Of a DNA stretch of 64,000 nt, positions 8,319 to 17,052 are shown piece after piece. The stretch's first letter is position 1. Every line of letters begins with the position of its first letter. The position numbers and the translations under genes are program-made. The DNA is from Symbiodinium natans (lineage: Eukaryota; Sar; Dinophyceae; Suessiales; Symbiodiniaceae). The notes under the pieces are model-generated. The model did no database searches. It saw nothing but the letters and a program-made list of their open reading frames with translations, and was not told the origin of the DNA. The DNA lies in NCBI GenBank assembly GCA_905221605.1, contig CAJNDS010000624.1, forward strand, positions 679,001-743,000. Direction: 5' to 3'.

Positions 8319-9594
8319 TATCCCTGTATAATGCTTGTAGTTCTTTTAAAGCTTGTTTTTTCCCTGCAGGAACACCTGCAGATGAAACCCATTTATTATA
8401 AATACTTCGGTATTTTCTATACGTCGTTGTGTTTATTGTGTTTTTGTTGTTGGCTTCCTCAAATGTTTCTCTTAATTTTTGTATTCCGATCTTACTTGGT
8501 ATGATCAAAGGTCTCATGTTTAGTTCTTCTCGTGGTGTATCTGTGTCTTCTCGGGCACTTTCCTTTAGGTTTGTTTTTTTAGTTAGTCTGGTTCGCGGTC
8601 TTCTTGGTGGTTGTTCATCTGCTTGTCTTTCAGAACCTTCAGGTTGTCTTGCAGAACCTTCAGGTTGTCTGGCAGAACCTCGTGGGAATTGAAAGTTTCC
8701 TGACGATGATGATGATGATGATGATCCACCTTGTTGAACGTTTGGTGTTGGTGCTGGTAATGCTGGTTGCTGAACTGCAGGGGGTAGTGGTTGTTGAGTT
8801 GCACCCACATTAGGTTGATGAGGTTGTAAAACGATAGATGGAGGTAACTGTGCTATATTGGGGTTTGCCCTCCATGGATTATTAGGCGGTGTTCGGGGTG
8901 CTTCTAAATCAAGCAAGGGACGAGGTTGCGGTAAAATCCTTCTCATGACTGCATCGCCTATACCACTTAAAACTGGTTCTGCCAGTCCTCCAATAACGGA
9001 TGTTGTGAGATCATGTCCTGACGCTAAACCACCTGCAATATTTCTGCCTACTCTCATGGTGCCTCTCCCTAAAGTTCTTAATACTCCGTCTCCTTGTTGT
9101 TGTTCTCGTTCTACCTGTTGCTGGTGTGCCTGAACGATGTCCTGTCGGTTTGCTTGTCGTGTTTCTTCTGCTCTCTGTATAACTCCCTCTAGTTGCGCTC
9201 GGGTGAAACTCGTATCCTCCTCTGTGTCAAAAAACTCGTCATTGCCATATTCTTCTATAGGAGTGCCGATATTATACATTTCTGGTTGTACCGGAGTGTC
9301 TGTTGCTCCTGCTCCTGCGTCCCACAATGCCCTATGAGTAAGATCGTTGTCCGTGGCATACTCTCTTAACATGTGATCTCTTACCACCCGTTCATTAATT
9401 CTTTTCTGTTCTGCTTTCAATCTGTCCAAATGATCTTTACCGTCAAAATAAGAACCTTTATTACTCGCCTTATAAAATACTGCATCTCTGTTAGGGAAGG
9501 GTTTCAATGCTTCTTCATTATCATTGACAAGTTCCAAGATGTCTTCATATCGTGACCTTCTGTGAAATTGTATTTGTGTTTTATTAACTGTCAT
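8302..9594 (-). CDS. Hypothetical viral protein with low-complexity middle, probably virion-associated, 430 aa
   Basis: I do not recognise a family. The N-terminal 170 residues are charged and helical. Residues about 175-225 form a glycine/alanine-rich hydrophobic stretch (GRNIAGGLASG...SVIGGLAEPVLSGIG) that could be membrane-active. A long Pro/Gln/Ser-rich region with a run of nine serines and two 10-residue repeats (SARQPEG) follows, then a basic C-terminal domain of about 80 residues. This layout resembles minor virion or membrane proteins of Polinton-like viruses, and it heads a leftward block ending in penton and small proteins. The assignment is inference. Confidence 0.7.
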   Translation of the reverse strand: MTVNKTQIQFHRRSRYEDILELVNDNEEALKPFPNRDAVFYKASNKGSYFDGKDHLDRLKAEQKRINERVVRDHMLREYATDNDLTHRALWDAGAGATDTPVQPEMYNIGTPIEEYGNDEFFDTEEDTSFTRAQLEGVIQRAEETRQANRQDIVQAHQQQVEREQQQGDGVLRTLGRGTMRVGRNIAGGLASGHDLTTSVIGGLAEPVLSGIGDAVMRRILPQPRPLLDLEAPRTPPNNPWRANPNIAQLPPSIVLQPHQPNVGATQQPLPPAVQQPALPAPTPNVQQGGSSSSSSSSGNFQFPRGSARQPEGSARQPEGSERQADEQPPRRPRTRLTKKTNLKESAREDTDTPREELNMRPLIIPSKIGIQKLRETFEEANNKNTINTTTYRKYRSIYNKWVSSAGVPAGKKQALKELQALYRDTVFNR

Positions 9595-9627
9595 TCTATT
9601 TTATATTCTTATATAGAAATTTACGAT

Positions 9628-9969
9628 TTAGAAAATTCTTTCACTTAATGTTTCTAAGGTTTGTATTCTGTTTCTTAAATGCTCTATAGATGTCTCTGGT
9701 ATCCTAGGGTTATGCATCTCTGATTTTAATCTGTCAATCTCCATTGTGTAATTGTCTTTCATTTGTCCCTCTAATAGTCTTCTTTTCATTGCTAGATTTG
9801 CTACCCGCGCCTCTCTGGCATCCATTTCCTTTTTTAAATTCAACAAGTAATCAATATTAGGCTTGTGAAAGTTTAATTCGGATGCTTCATTCACCACAGG
9901 GTTGTCTAATGATTTTCTCTTCTTTTGTTTATTTAGTTGTCTAAATTTGTATTTGTTATATAAAACCAT
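9628..9969 (-). CDS. Hypothetical small coiled-coil viral protein, 113 aa
   Basis: I do not recognise this protein. It has a basic N-terminus (KYKFRQLNKQKKRKS) followed by two helices rich in Glu, Lys, Arg and Leu that should form a coiled coil. It lies between the 430-aa gene and a zinc-finger-like gene, all leftward with gaps of 33 and 13 bp, so they probably form one expression block. ATATATAG precedes the ATG by a few bases. Confidence 0.65.
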   Translation of the reverse strand: MVLYNKYKFRQLNKQKKRKSLDNPVVNEASELNFHKPNIDYLLNLKKEMDAREARVANLAMKRRLLEGQMKDNYTMEIDRLKSEMHNPRIPETSIEHLRNRIQTLETLSERIF

Positions 9970-9982
9970 TGCTATATATTAT

Positions 9983-10522
9983 TTACCTAGATTTTTTAGG
10001 ACGGGATTTAAACATTGCTTGACACATACTATTTGCCTTCTCCTGTCTTCTTCTCATTATTTCTTGGTTCATGGTTCTCATATGTAACTGATATAGTTGA
10101 GCCTGTGTCAAATTGTCGTAAGGTTGCATGTTTGGAGGTGGCGGAGGGGGCATGGCTTTAGAAACTGGAGGCGGGGCTTTGTGTATTACAGGCTCTTCGT
10201 GGCTCTCTACACTTACTGGTTTTACTTGCACCTTTGGTTTCACATTGTTTTTTCTCACTGGCTTTTCAATTATATTACTTGGTTTACCTTCACATTTGTC
10301 TTTATGGGTATACCTAGCCGTCTTCATTGTAATAGTTTTGTGGCAGTCCTGACACTCTGTCTTTTGCTTTGCAACCTCTCTGATTTTTACTCTTGAAGGT
10401 TTGGGAGTTTCATTTTTGTGATCCTCTGTCGTTTCAGGTTTCATTTCTTCTACGGTTTCTGGAGGTTCTTCTGGTTTAGGTGTTTCATCAGTGGTTGCCA
10501 TTTCAGTGTTTTCTTCAGTCAT
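9983..10522 (-). CDS. Proline/glutamate-rich viral protein with a C-x2-C...H...C finger, 179 aa
   Basis: The N-terminal 50 residues are an acidic Thr/Pro/Glu-rich disordered tail. At about 54-80 there is a single zinc-finger-like module: Cys-x2-Cys (ECQDCHK), then KTARYTHKDKC. Proteins with this C-x2-C-K-x(n)-Y-x-H-x3-C pattern recur in giant viruses and Polinton-like viruses; their function is not known to me. The remainder is Lys/Pro/Val-rich with a hexa-proline run (MPPPPPP). It lies directly downstream of the minor capsid gene, which suggests late expression with virion genes. A role in DNA binding or scaffolding is a guess. Confidence 0.7.
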   Translation of the reverse strand: MTEENTEMATTDETPKPEEPPETVEEMKPETTEDHKNETPKPSRVKIREVAKQKTECQDCHKTITMKTARYTHKDKCEGKPSNIIEKPVRKNNVKPKVQVKPVSVESHEEPVIHKAPPPVSKAMPPPPPPNMQPYDNLTQAQLYQLHMRTMNQEIMRRRQEKANSMCQAMFKSRPKKSR

Positions 10523-10553
10523 ATATAATGTTCTATATATTTTCTATTTCATT

Positions 10554-11423
10554 TCATGTCATATCTCTATTATGAAAGAGGAGACTAAAAGTGACATTTA
10601 TGCCGTTTAGATCTATAACATTACCCGCCCCATCCATTATTCTAAACGTTAACCTTTTAATGTTTCGTTTAGAGACATCTATATAATCATAATCTGTTAT
10701 TCCATAACTGTCGCTAATAATACCTGCAAATGGTGCATTAACTGGGACTTTTTTGATTATTGCATTTGAAAAAGCAGAAGGGCTGTGAAAATTATTATTA
10801 GACAATTCAGGACAAGAAATATAAACATCAGGATAGTTTATCAGATTTATAAACCCTGTTGTCCAAGGGGAGGATGAAGTGAATGCGTCACCAACTGGTG
10901 TTGTAAAACCCAAAACATTATTAATAGAGTTAAGGTTATTAAGATCCACGGAATTAGAGAATGAACCAACAAAAGTTGGCACATCTGTATCAGTCAAGGG
11001 TATAAACACGACCTCACTGTAGTTAGAAGATATTGTAATCTTATTCGTTAAAGCATCATATATAGCAGAATAAGAGTTAGTCCTTCCGCCACTATCAAAG
11101 AAGGTGTTTAATTGTGTTTCAATGGCTGAGGCTAGATCAGGAGCAGTGTAATTTCCTATTGGTATCTCAATTCTTCTATATGTTATTCCTTGAGGTGTGG
11201 CAGGTGGCAATATCTGATGTCTAAAATATAGGTTTTGATTATTTGTGTTGATTGAATACCATACATTGGGAATAGCTACCTCGTGCACTTGCATAATGGT
11301 GTTGTCGGGTATTTCAAAGGTGTCCTGCAACTCTATTTTAAAATCAGAAGTTGATTTACTGTCAGAAACTCTGTATTGTGAGTTAACATAAACTTTTTTG
11401 TATGTTAAAGGTCTGAAACTCAT
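10554..11423 (-). CDS. Minor capsid (penton-type) protein, 289 aa
   Basis: The N-terminus reads KVYVNSQYRVSDSKSTSDFKIELQ, then IPDNTIMQVHEVAIPNVWYSI. This is the characteristic opening of Polinton, PLV and giant-virus penton-like proteins (a residue pattern of xVNSxxRxxxSxSxSDFxIxL, then IPDNT). The length fits a single-jelly-roll vertex protein. It would occupy the capsid fivefold vertices alongside the double-jelly-roll major capsid protein. It starts 40 bp from the divergent lipase-like gene, with TTATTAAT immediately before the ATG, a motif also seen at other virion genes here. The frame is intact. Confidence 0.85.
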   Translation of the reverse strand: MSFRPLTYKKVYVNSQYRVSDSKSTSDFKIELQDTFEIPDNTIMQVHEVAIPNVWYSINTNNQNLYFRHQILPPATPQGITYRRIEIPIGNYTAPDLASAIETQLNTFFDSGGRTNSYSAIYDALTNKITISSNYSEVVFIPLTDTDVPTFVGSFSNSVDLNNLNSINNVLGFTTPVGDAFTSSSPWTTGFINLINYPDVYISCPELSNNNFHSPSAFSNAIIKKVPVNAPFAGIISDSYGITDYDYIDVSKRNIKRLTFRIMDGAGNVIDLNGINVTFSLLFHNRDMT

Positions 11424-11463
11424 ATTAATAACAGATAAAATATTTATATGATTTATTAATATA
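11424..11463. promoter_or_regulatory. Divergent 40-bp promoter between minor capsid and lipase-like genes
   Basis: This gap is over 85% A/T and must hold promoters for both directions. Both starts are preceded within a few bases by TTATTAAT(AT). The same core is next to the starts of the fibre and ATPase genes, so it is a candidate late promoter or initiator element. Confidence 0.5.
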
Positions 11464-12015
11464 ATGACAAGAGTTCAGTCTCAATTAGACAACATGCTGA
11501 AGTCCAACGGGAGAATATCCAATACACAAGGTATTAAGATGGCATACGATCGTGATAATAAGGTTTATGTGAGAGGTAATAAAATGTATGTTGGTGGCAC
11601 AGTTTCTGCAAATGATTGGAAACAAAATTTTACAATGCTTAAAACGGGGCAAATTAGAAACATGGGTCGGTATAAGGAAGCAAGAAGGGTATTGTTAGAA
11701 AACCCGCAGGTGGATACATTACTAGGGCGCTCTATGGGTGGTAGTGTTGTTTTAGAACTAAATAATGAATTTAAAGACAAGAGCTTTAAAACTCGCACCT
11801 ACGACGCTCCTGTAGTTTCATTAATCAGTCCAATCTTTGGGTTTGACAGACCCACTGAACAACACAAGAGATTTAGAAAAGCGGGAGATTTCGTAAGTTC
11901 ACTAGACAACGCGGCTATTAGCTATAACACAGATAGTTTAAATCCGATAAGAAATCATGATGTAGATGGTTTAATGAATATTGATGAAAGTATACCTGAG
12001 ATTGGTTGGATTTAA
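11464..12015 (+). CDS. Lipase-like alpha/beta-hydrolase, 183 aa
   Basis: A nucleophile-elbow motif G-R-S-M-G-G is visible with Ser90 after a hydrophobic strand (VDTLLGRSMGG), followed by a helix and a second strand ending in YDAPVV, as in class 3 lipase-like folds. Lipase-like proteins are known in some Polinton-like viruses, where they are thought to act in entry or membrane disruption. This copy is short, so it may be a minimal or partial domain. Downstream Asp and His residues (for example RNHDVDG near the C-terminus) could complete a triad. The gene is the first of a rightward structural block and is divergent from the penton gene. Confidence 0.72.
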   Translation: MTRVQSQLDNMLKSNGRISNTQGIKMAYDRDNKVYVRGNKMYVGGTVSANDWKQNFTMLKTGQIRNMGRYKEARRVLLENPQVDTLLGRSMGGSVVLELNNEFKDKSFKTRTYDAPVVSLISPIFGFDRPTEQHKRFRKAGDFVSSLDNAAISYNTDSLNPIRNHDVDGLMNIDESIPEIGWI

Positions 12016-12031
12016 TCTCTATTATTATAAT

Positions 12032-12262
12032 ATGATGTTCAATAAACCTAAACATATAAAAGAACCAAATAGGGTCGGTAAACCATCAGAAAGCCTACGG
12101 TTTAAGAACAATTTAAACAAGAAACTAAACATTTCGGCTTACGAGAGTATCCGGCATATAATAGAAGAAGGGGACAATGTAGTGTCACAACCACAACTAG
12201 AGAAACAGAATAATGAACATTTTAAAAGCCATAAAAGATATAATAATAAAAAATCTAAATAA
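12032..12262 (+). CDS. Hypothetical small basic viral protein, 76 aa
   Basis: I do not recognise this protein. The frame is open from 11981, overlapping the end of the lipase-like gene, but the doublet ATG at 12032 directly after TATTATTATAAT is the more likely start. It is Lys/Asn-rich with one amphipathic helix and a basic tail. It ends 8 bp before the major capsid start. Short basic proteins in this place may bind DNA in the virion, but this is conjecture. Confidence 0.55.
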   Translation: MMFNKPKHIKEPNRVGKPSESLRFKNNLNKKLNISAYESIRHIIEEGDNVVSQPQLEKQNNEHFKSHKRYNNKKSK

Positions 12263-12270
12263 ATAATATA

Positions 12271-13737
12271 ATGGATCTAGTTTTAGCTGAAAGCAATGAC
12301 AATATGATTAACTCCCTTCAATTTGGTCTCCCAGAGAGCGCGGCATATGTAACTGACAGGAAGCAAGTTCACTTTCCTAGTGTCTCTGGAAACATCTTTA
12401 GTTCGTCTAACGGAAACAAATATTTAAAGTTTGTCATCACAGGTGAAGATAATAATTATATTGATTTGTCCAGTGTTTGTTTGTTCTTTGATGTTGTCAA
12501 TACATCCACTACTGCAGGTCAGTATTTGCGCCCTTTAGGTGAGAGCCATGCCTTCTTTACCAGATACAGATGCAATGGATCAGGACAACAACTAAACGAC
12601 ATTGATAATTACAACCAAGTCTGCGAAGAAATGAAATCATTCAAAAGCGAAGAGGTTAGAAATTTAGATGACATTCAAGAAGGTTGCTTAACACGATACG
12701 ACAGTAGAATTAACCGGCTGTTCGCTTATACTATAGAAAGTCACGATGCAACAGCAACAGCAGGATCAAACCAAAGAGGCGCTGTTCTACCGAAACTAAC
12801 ACGACTTAATACTACAGGAATTGAACAGGGTAAGTTCGTAAGAATGGGACACAAGCCCGTTTGTGGATTTGTTCAATCTGGATATTATCCTCCAATTCGG
12901 TATTGTCCTTTAGAGTTTATTTTTGAGATAGTTTCAGACGCTGGTGAACCAGTTATCAGACCAGCAACACCAGTAGCGGGAACACAAGCAGAAGACGATG
13001 AAAACGGCTTATATTTTACAACACGCAATACTACCACATCTTGGGCTATTCAGAATGCCATTTTACGATGTGAATTGATACAGGTGGACAACACCGTCAA
13101 CAATAATATAGTTTCACATTTATTGAAAGGGGGTAGGCTTAGAATGGTTTATCCTGCTTATTATTCATTTTCACAAACCTTCACGGCAGGAAACACAGAG
13201 ATCAACATGAACATCGTTAAATCTTCAACTCGTTTATCTCAGATGTTCTTCACCTTTAGCAACAGCAATATCAATAATGACAACACAGCAGGTAATTATG
13301 ACAGAAAGAGATGGAACTACTTTTTCCACCCTATGGCGGTAACCATTGATAACCTTGAAGGTGTGATCGACAGCGATAAACAAATTTCAGCACAGATACA
13401 AATAGCTAATAAGAAATTCCCAGAACAGGAAATATCAAGCATTAGCGAGTTTATGTATTTCCTTCGTAGGGCTGTTAACGTTATGTCGCCTTATTACGAC
13501 GGCTTTTCAATTGATATTTATAGATACGCTAACGATAAGTTTATTGGAGGAATAAATTTCGATAAGCAACCCGATATGAATTTCACAGGTTCCAACACGA
13601 AAATGGGCTCCTTAATCACTTTTAAAATCAAAGGAGCCAACGCAAATTTCGCACTAGGAATTGAGAGAGTTTTTGTGACTGCTGTTAGTGAACAGATATT
13701 CGAGTTAAGTGAGTCAGCAAGCACGGTATTAGACTAA
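12271..13737 (+). CDS. Major capsid protein, double jelly-roll, 488 aa
   Basis: Length and motifs match the Polinton/PLV/virophage capsid family: YVTDRKQVHFPS near residues 25-36, an LSSVCLFFDVVN strand, LRPLGESHAFFTRYRC and GQQLNDIDNYNQV (compare the family pattern LRPIG-x-FFxRxRxxxxGQxxEDIDxYxRV). Trimers of this protein would form the hexons of an icosahedral capsid, so the element encodes virions and is more than a bare transposon. The frame is intact with no internal stop. It sits in the centre of the rightward structural block, and an 8-bp hairpin lies downstream. Confidence 0.92.
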   Translation: MDLVLAESNDNMINSLQFGLPESAAYVTDRKQVHFPSVSGNIFSSSNGNKYLKFVITGEDNNYIDLSSVCLFFDVVNTSTTAGQYLRPLGESHAFFTRYRCNGSGQQLNDIDNYNQVCEEMKSFKSEEVRNLDDIQEGCLTRYDSRINRLFAYTIESHDATATAGSNQRGAVLPKLTRLNTTGIEQGKFVRMGHKPVCGFVQSGYYPPIRYCPLEFIFEIVSDAGEPVIRPATPVAGTQAEDDENGLYFTTRNTTTSWAIQNAILRCELIQVDNTVNNNIVSHLLKGGRLRMVYPAYYSFSQTFTAGNTEINMNIVKSSTRLSQMFFTFSNSNINNDNTAGNYDRKRWNYFFHPMAVTIDNLEGVIDSDKQISAQIQIANKKFPEQEISSISEFMYFLRRAVNVMSPYYDGFSIDIYRYANDKFIGGINFDKQPDMNFTGSNTKMGSLITFKIKGANANFALGIERVFVTAVSEQIFELSESASTVLD

Positions 13738-13772
13738 ATTGTCTACCAAATTTAATTCTATTATGTAAAATG

Positions 13773-13796
13773 TTATAAAGAAATAATACTTTATAA
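13773..13796 (+). terminator. 3' hairpin downstream of the major capsid gene, 8-bp stem
   Basis: TTATAAAG (13773-13780) pairs with CTTTATAA (13789-13796), loop 8 nt, about 35 nt after the capsid stop and just before the next start at 13811. Confidence 0.5.
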
Positions 13797-13810
13797 GATA
13801 TTATAAGATT

Positions 13811-14653
13811 ATGCCTAAAAATCCAGTTAATTATGATCAAACACACTTTTATAAAATCATAAGCAAAGACACAACCATTTTAGATACTTATGTGGGACAC
13901 ACTACTAACTTCATAAAGAGAAAATACAAACACAAAGACCATTGTATTAACACTAACCATCGTAATTATAATATACCATTATATCAGTTTATACGAGATA
14001 ACGGAGGGTGGGATAACTTTGATATGGTATTAATAAATACTGAGAAATGCGGAAACTCACTAGAAGCAAGAAAAAGAGAAAGAGAATACATAGAACAACT
14101 AGGAGCAACATTAAATATTACCAGACCGTTTATAACAACTGAAGAAGCAGTAGAATTAAAGAAACAATGCTATGAAAACAAGAAAGAGCATTATTTACAG
14201 AAGAAGAAGGATTACTATGAAAACAAAAAGGAAAAGATACTACAAGATTGTAAAGAATACAGAGAAGAACACAAGGAGCAAATACAGGAATACAAGAAAG
14301 ATTATTATGAAAGGAATAAAGAATACATAAAAGCAAAGAGCAACAAGAACTATTATGATAATATTGAAGATAGAAGAGCAAAGAATAAGGAATACAGAGA
14401 TCAACACAAAGAAGAAAGAGTAGAATACGACAAGCAATATAGGCAAGATAATAAAGAAAGAATAGCTCGATACAAAAAAGATTATCATGAAAAGAACAGA
14501 GATACCGTACTACAGAAACACAAAGAATATCACAAACAACATAAAGAAGAGCAAAACCAAAAACGACGTGAATTCTACCAAGATCATAAGGAAGAAATCA
14601 ACAGAAAGCGAAGAGAAAAGCGTCAACAAGCAAAAGAACAACAAATGAATTAA
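13811..14653 (+). CDS. GIY-YIG-type nuclease with long charged repeat tail, 280 aa
   Basis: The N-terminal 95 residues carry the GIY-YIG layout: FYKIIS (about 13-18), then TYVGHTTNFIKRKYKHK (28-44) with the usual Arg/Lys-rich helix, and a Glu-containing helix (LEARKREREYIEQLGA) near 80-95. The remaining 180 residues are a repetitive helix rich in Lys, Glu, Tyr and Gln with a period of about 13-17 residues (YYENKKE, YREEHKE, YKKDYYE). Such GIY-YIG proteins with charged tails are frequent in virophages, PLVs and giant viruses. The enzyme may cut competing or host DNA, or act in recombination. The frame is intact. Confidence 0.8.
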   Translation: MPKNPVNYDQTHFYKIISKDTTILDTYVGHTTNFIKRKYKHKDHCINTNHRNYNIPLYQFIRDNGGWDNFDMVLINTEKCGNSLEARKREREYIEQLGATLNITRPFITTEEAVELKKQCYENKKEHYLQKKKDYYENKKEKILQDCKEYREEHKEQIQEYKKDYYERNKEYIKAKSNKNYYDNIEDRRAKNKEYRDQHKEERVEYDKQYRQDNKERIARYKKDYHEKNRDTVLQKHKEYHKQHKEEQNQKRREFYQDHKEEINRKRREKRQQAKEQQMN

Positions 14654-14657
14654 TTAA

Positions 14658-14694
14658 TTATAAATATTAATTTCTCACATATTAATATTTATAA
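14658..14694 (+). terminator. Perfect 14-bp hairpin between the GIY-YIG and fibre genes
   Basis: TTATAAATATTAAT (14658-14671) pairs perfectly with ATTAATATTTATAA (14681-14694), loop 9 nt. It starts 4 nt after the GIY-YIG stop, and its last base is the A of the fibre ATG. It probably both ends the upstream message and holds the start signal of the fibre gene. Confidence 0.7.
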
Positions 14695-17006
14695 TGGCTT
14701 CACTAAATAATTTAACGGCAGTTTATGCAGATAGATTTTATTTGTCATCTTCAACGGGTGTAAGTGAAATATCAGATACATATGCTACAAAAACCGAATT
14801 AGGAGACATCAACACTGCAAACTCTTCAAATATAACAGCCAACGCTGACGCTATTTCAGTCTTGAATACAAAGCAACTACAAAACTTTCATGACATCAGT
14901 TCTATCTCTCATATTTAGGCGACTACATATCAAACTAATTTGCAAATATCCAGTAGTTACTACAGTAAAGTAGAAATAGATACTACATTTTCTAATTATT
15001 ATACATCAACACAGATTGACACAAATTTATCTACTAACTTCCAAACCAACACGCAACTGGCAACCAATTATTATGATAAGGGCGAGGTAGATACATTAAT
15101 AGCAGGGGCTGGATCGGGATACACAACTACTGAGGTTGATAATCTACTAGACTTAAGAGTTCCCAAATCAGATTTTACAAATAGATTTAGTGCCAATCCT
15201 ATTATTGACTGTAGTGCCCCTACTGTTATTCATAGCGGTTTAACATTAAACAACTCAACTATTAATATATCGCCAGTAGCAGGATTATTATTTAGTAATC
15301 AAACAGGAGGAGGTGATAAAGTATTAGCAGAGTTTAAAAACGCAACGAGTTATATAACTTTACAAGGAGATAAAATATTTTGTAATAATACATCAGATGA
15401 CGCTATTAAACAATTAGATTTATCAAATAATAATGCAGGTTATAAAATGAGTGGTAAAATAGCAGTGCCAAGCGGTGGGTTAGTAGTAGAAAACACAGCA
15501 GATGCTAATCTATCATTTACAGTTAGAAATACTGGTAATTATATTACTTTTAATAATGATAATATTGATTGTTATAATTCAGTTGGTGATACAGGTAGGA
15601 TTTTACAACTAAATAATAATGCTAATCAGTATGTTAAATCTCATTCTTTATTAATTGATACAGGAATAGAAACATTAACAGGAGGTTATACATTAGATGT
15701 TGTTGATAGTGCTATTATTAGACAGAACTTAAAGGTAGATGGTGATATTGATTTAACAACTGATTTCAATTTTGATGGAGAAAACGCTAATATTAATAAT
15801 GCCAATGGATTAACATTTTATAAAAATACAACAGACGCTAGTAATGTTTTAACTGTAAAAAACGCACAAGGGTATTTAAAATTTAACTCATTTAATATTA
15901 ATGCTTATAATACAAGCAATGACAGTTCTTCATTACTTTTATTAAATACTGCAAATGGTAATGGTGTCTATTGTTTAAGTTTAGGCATCGGAGCAATTCA
16001 AGGCGCAAATAAACTAAATGTAAGTGGTGGGAATGCTAATTTTGGTGGCACCTCATCATCTCAAAACACATCAACATTTAATGGTGATATTTATGTCAAT
16101 AGTTCAGGCAGGATATTTCAAAGAGCAGACGCTAATAATTCATTAAATATAATATCAACAGAAGAAATTAATTTTTCATTACAACCAAGAACAATTGATC
16201 CTACAACAGGAACAATAGCACTACAACTAAACGACACTAACGGAATTACATTAAACAGAGCAGTCGTAAATAATCTTACTTTTAATAGTATTGGTAATAT
16301 TGTAGGTGAAAGCGATGTTATTAGTTGGGGTAGGTTTATGTTTCAGAACAGCAGTGAATTAAAGGAAGTTTTAGACACTCAGTATAAGTTATATATCAGA
16401 AATGGAGACACTGCGGGAGAAATGAATTTGACAATAGGATTGGAAAGTAGCACACCGGAAATTCAATTAACAGAAGGGAAAGTGAATTTATTGGGAAATT
16501 TAGAAATAACACACGATGATATAACAGGACAGCAACGAGTATTAATAAATAATCCAGACGACAACGGATGGATAAGATTAAGTAATAACAACTTATCAAC
16601 ATTAGACGCAACAACAACAGGTGTGGATGTTTATGGTGACCTTTCATATACAGGGTCATTAATTCCTTCATCAGATAAAAGATTAAAGAAAGATATAAAA
16701 GAAGTAGATAGCAAAAAAGCAGTAGACCTAATAAAATATATTAAACCGAAAACATATCATTTTATTGATGACAGACAACAAGGTAAATCGTGTGTAGGAT
16801 TTATCGCTAATGATTTTATGGAAACAAAGAAGATGCCTGATGAATGGCAGAATGTAGTTAAAGAAGGAAAAGATGGATATTTAAAGTTTGATTATACAAC
16901 GTGTGTGCCAATTTTATGGAGTGCTTTACAGACAACAATAAATGAAGTAGATAAACTGAAAAAGGAAGTAAATAAGTTAAAGAAAAATAAGAGTGATAGT
17001 GATTAA
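14694..17006 (+). pseudogene. Fibre protein with S74 intramolecular chaperone domain, one in-frame TAG
   Basis: The frame runs from ATG 14694 to TAA 17004-17006 (770 codons) with a single TAG at 14916-14918. Both halves are in the same frame and of the same character. The N-terminal part has tail-fibre collar motifs (YATKTELGD, YYSKVEIDTTF, YTTTEVDNLL). The middle is a long Asn/Thr/Gly-rich beta-repeat region with recurring LTLxNxTI and SxYITLxxDxI patterns. The C-terminal 110 residues from about 16670 match the peptidase S74 chaperone, with the conserved start SDKRLKKDI holding the cleavage Ser and Lys, and a terminal coiled coil. It should form trimeric spikes for host attachment, released by self-cleavage. 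The TAG may be a disabling mutation, a sequencing error or a leaky stop. Confidence 0.8.
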
Positions 17007-17052
17007 TAATATTTTGATCAATAATATTTTAGGAAATAATATTATTAATCAC
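16999..17052. terminator. Shared 15-bp hairpin containing the stops of two convergent genes
   Basis: GTGATTAATAATATT (16999-17013) pairs perfectly with AATATTATTAATCAC (17038-17052) around 24 nt. The fibre TAA (17004-17006) lies in the first arm and the ATPase stop (complement of 17045-17047) in the second, so one structure can mark the 3' end of both messages. Confidence 0.75.

Noticed and set aside
10097-10396. Plus-strand frames opposite the zinc-finger-like viral gene
   Set aside because: They are shadows of the 179-aa minus-strand gene, without their own start context or motifs.
14240-14488. Hydrophobic minus-strand frames at 14130-14488 resembling membrane proteins
   Set aside because: They are antisense to the Lys/Glu-rich repeat of the GIY-YIG gene; complements of AAG/GAA codons read as Phe/Leu/Ser.
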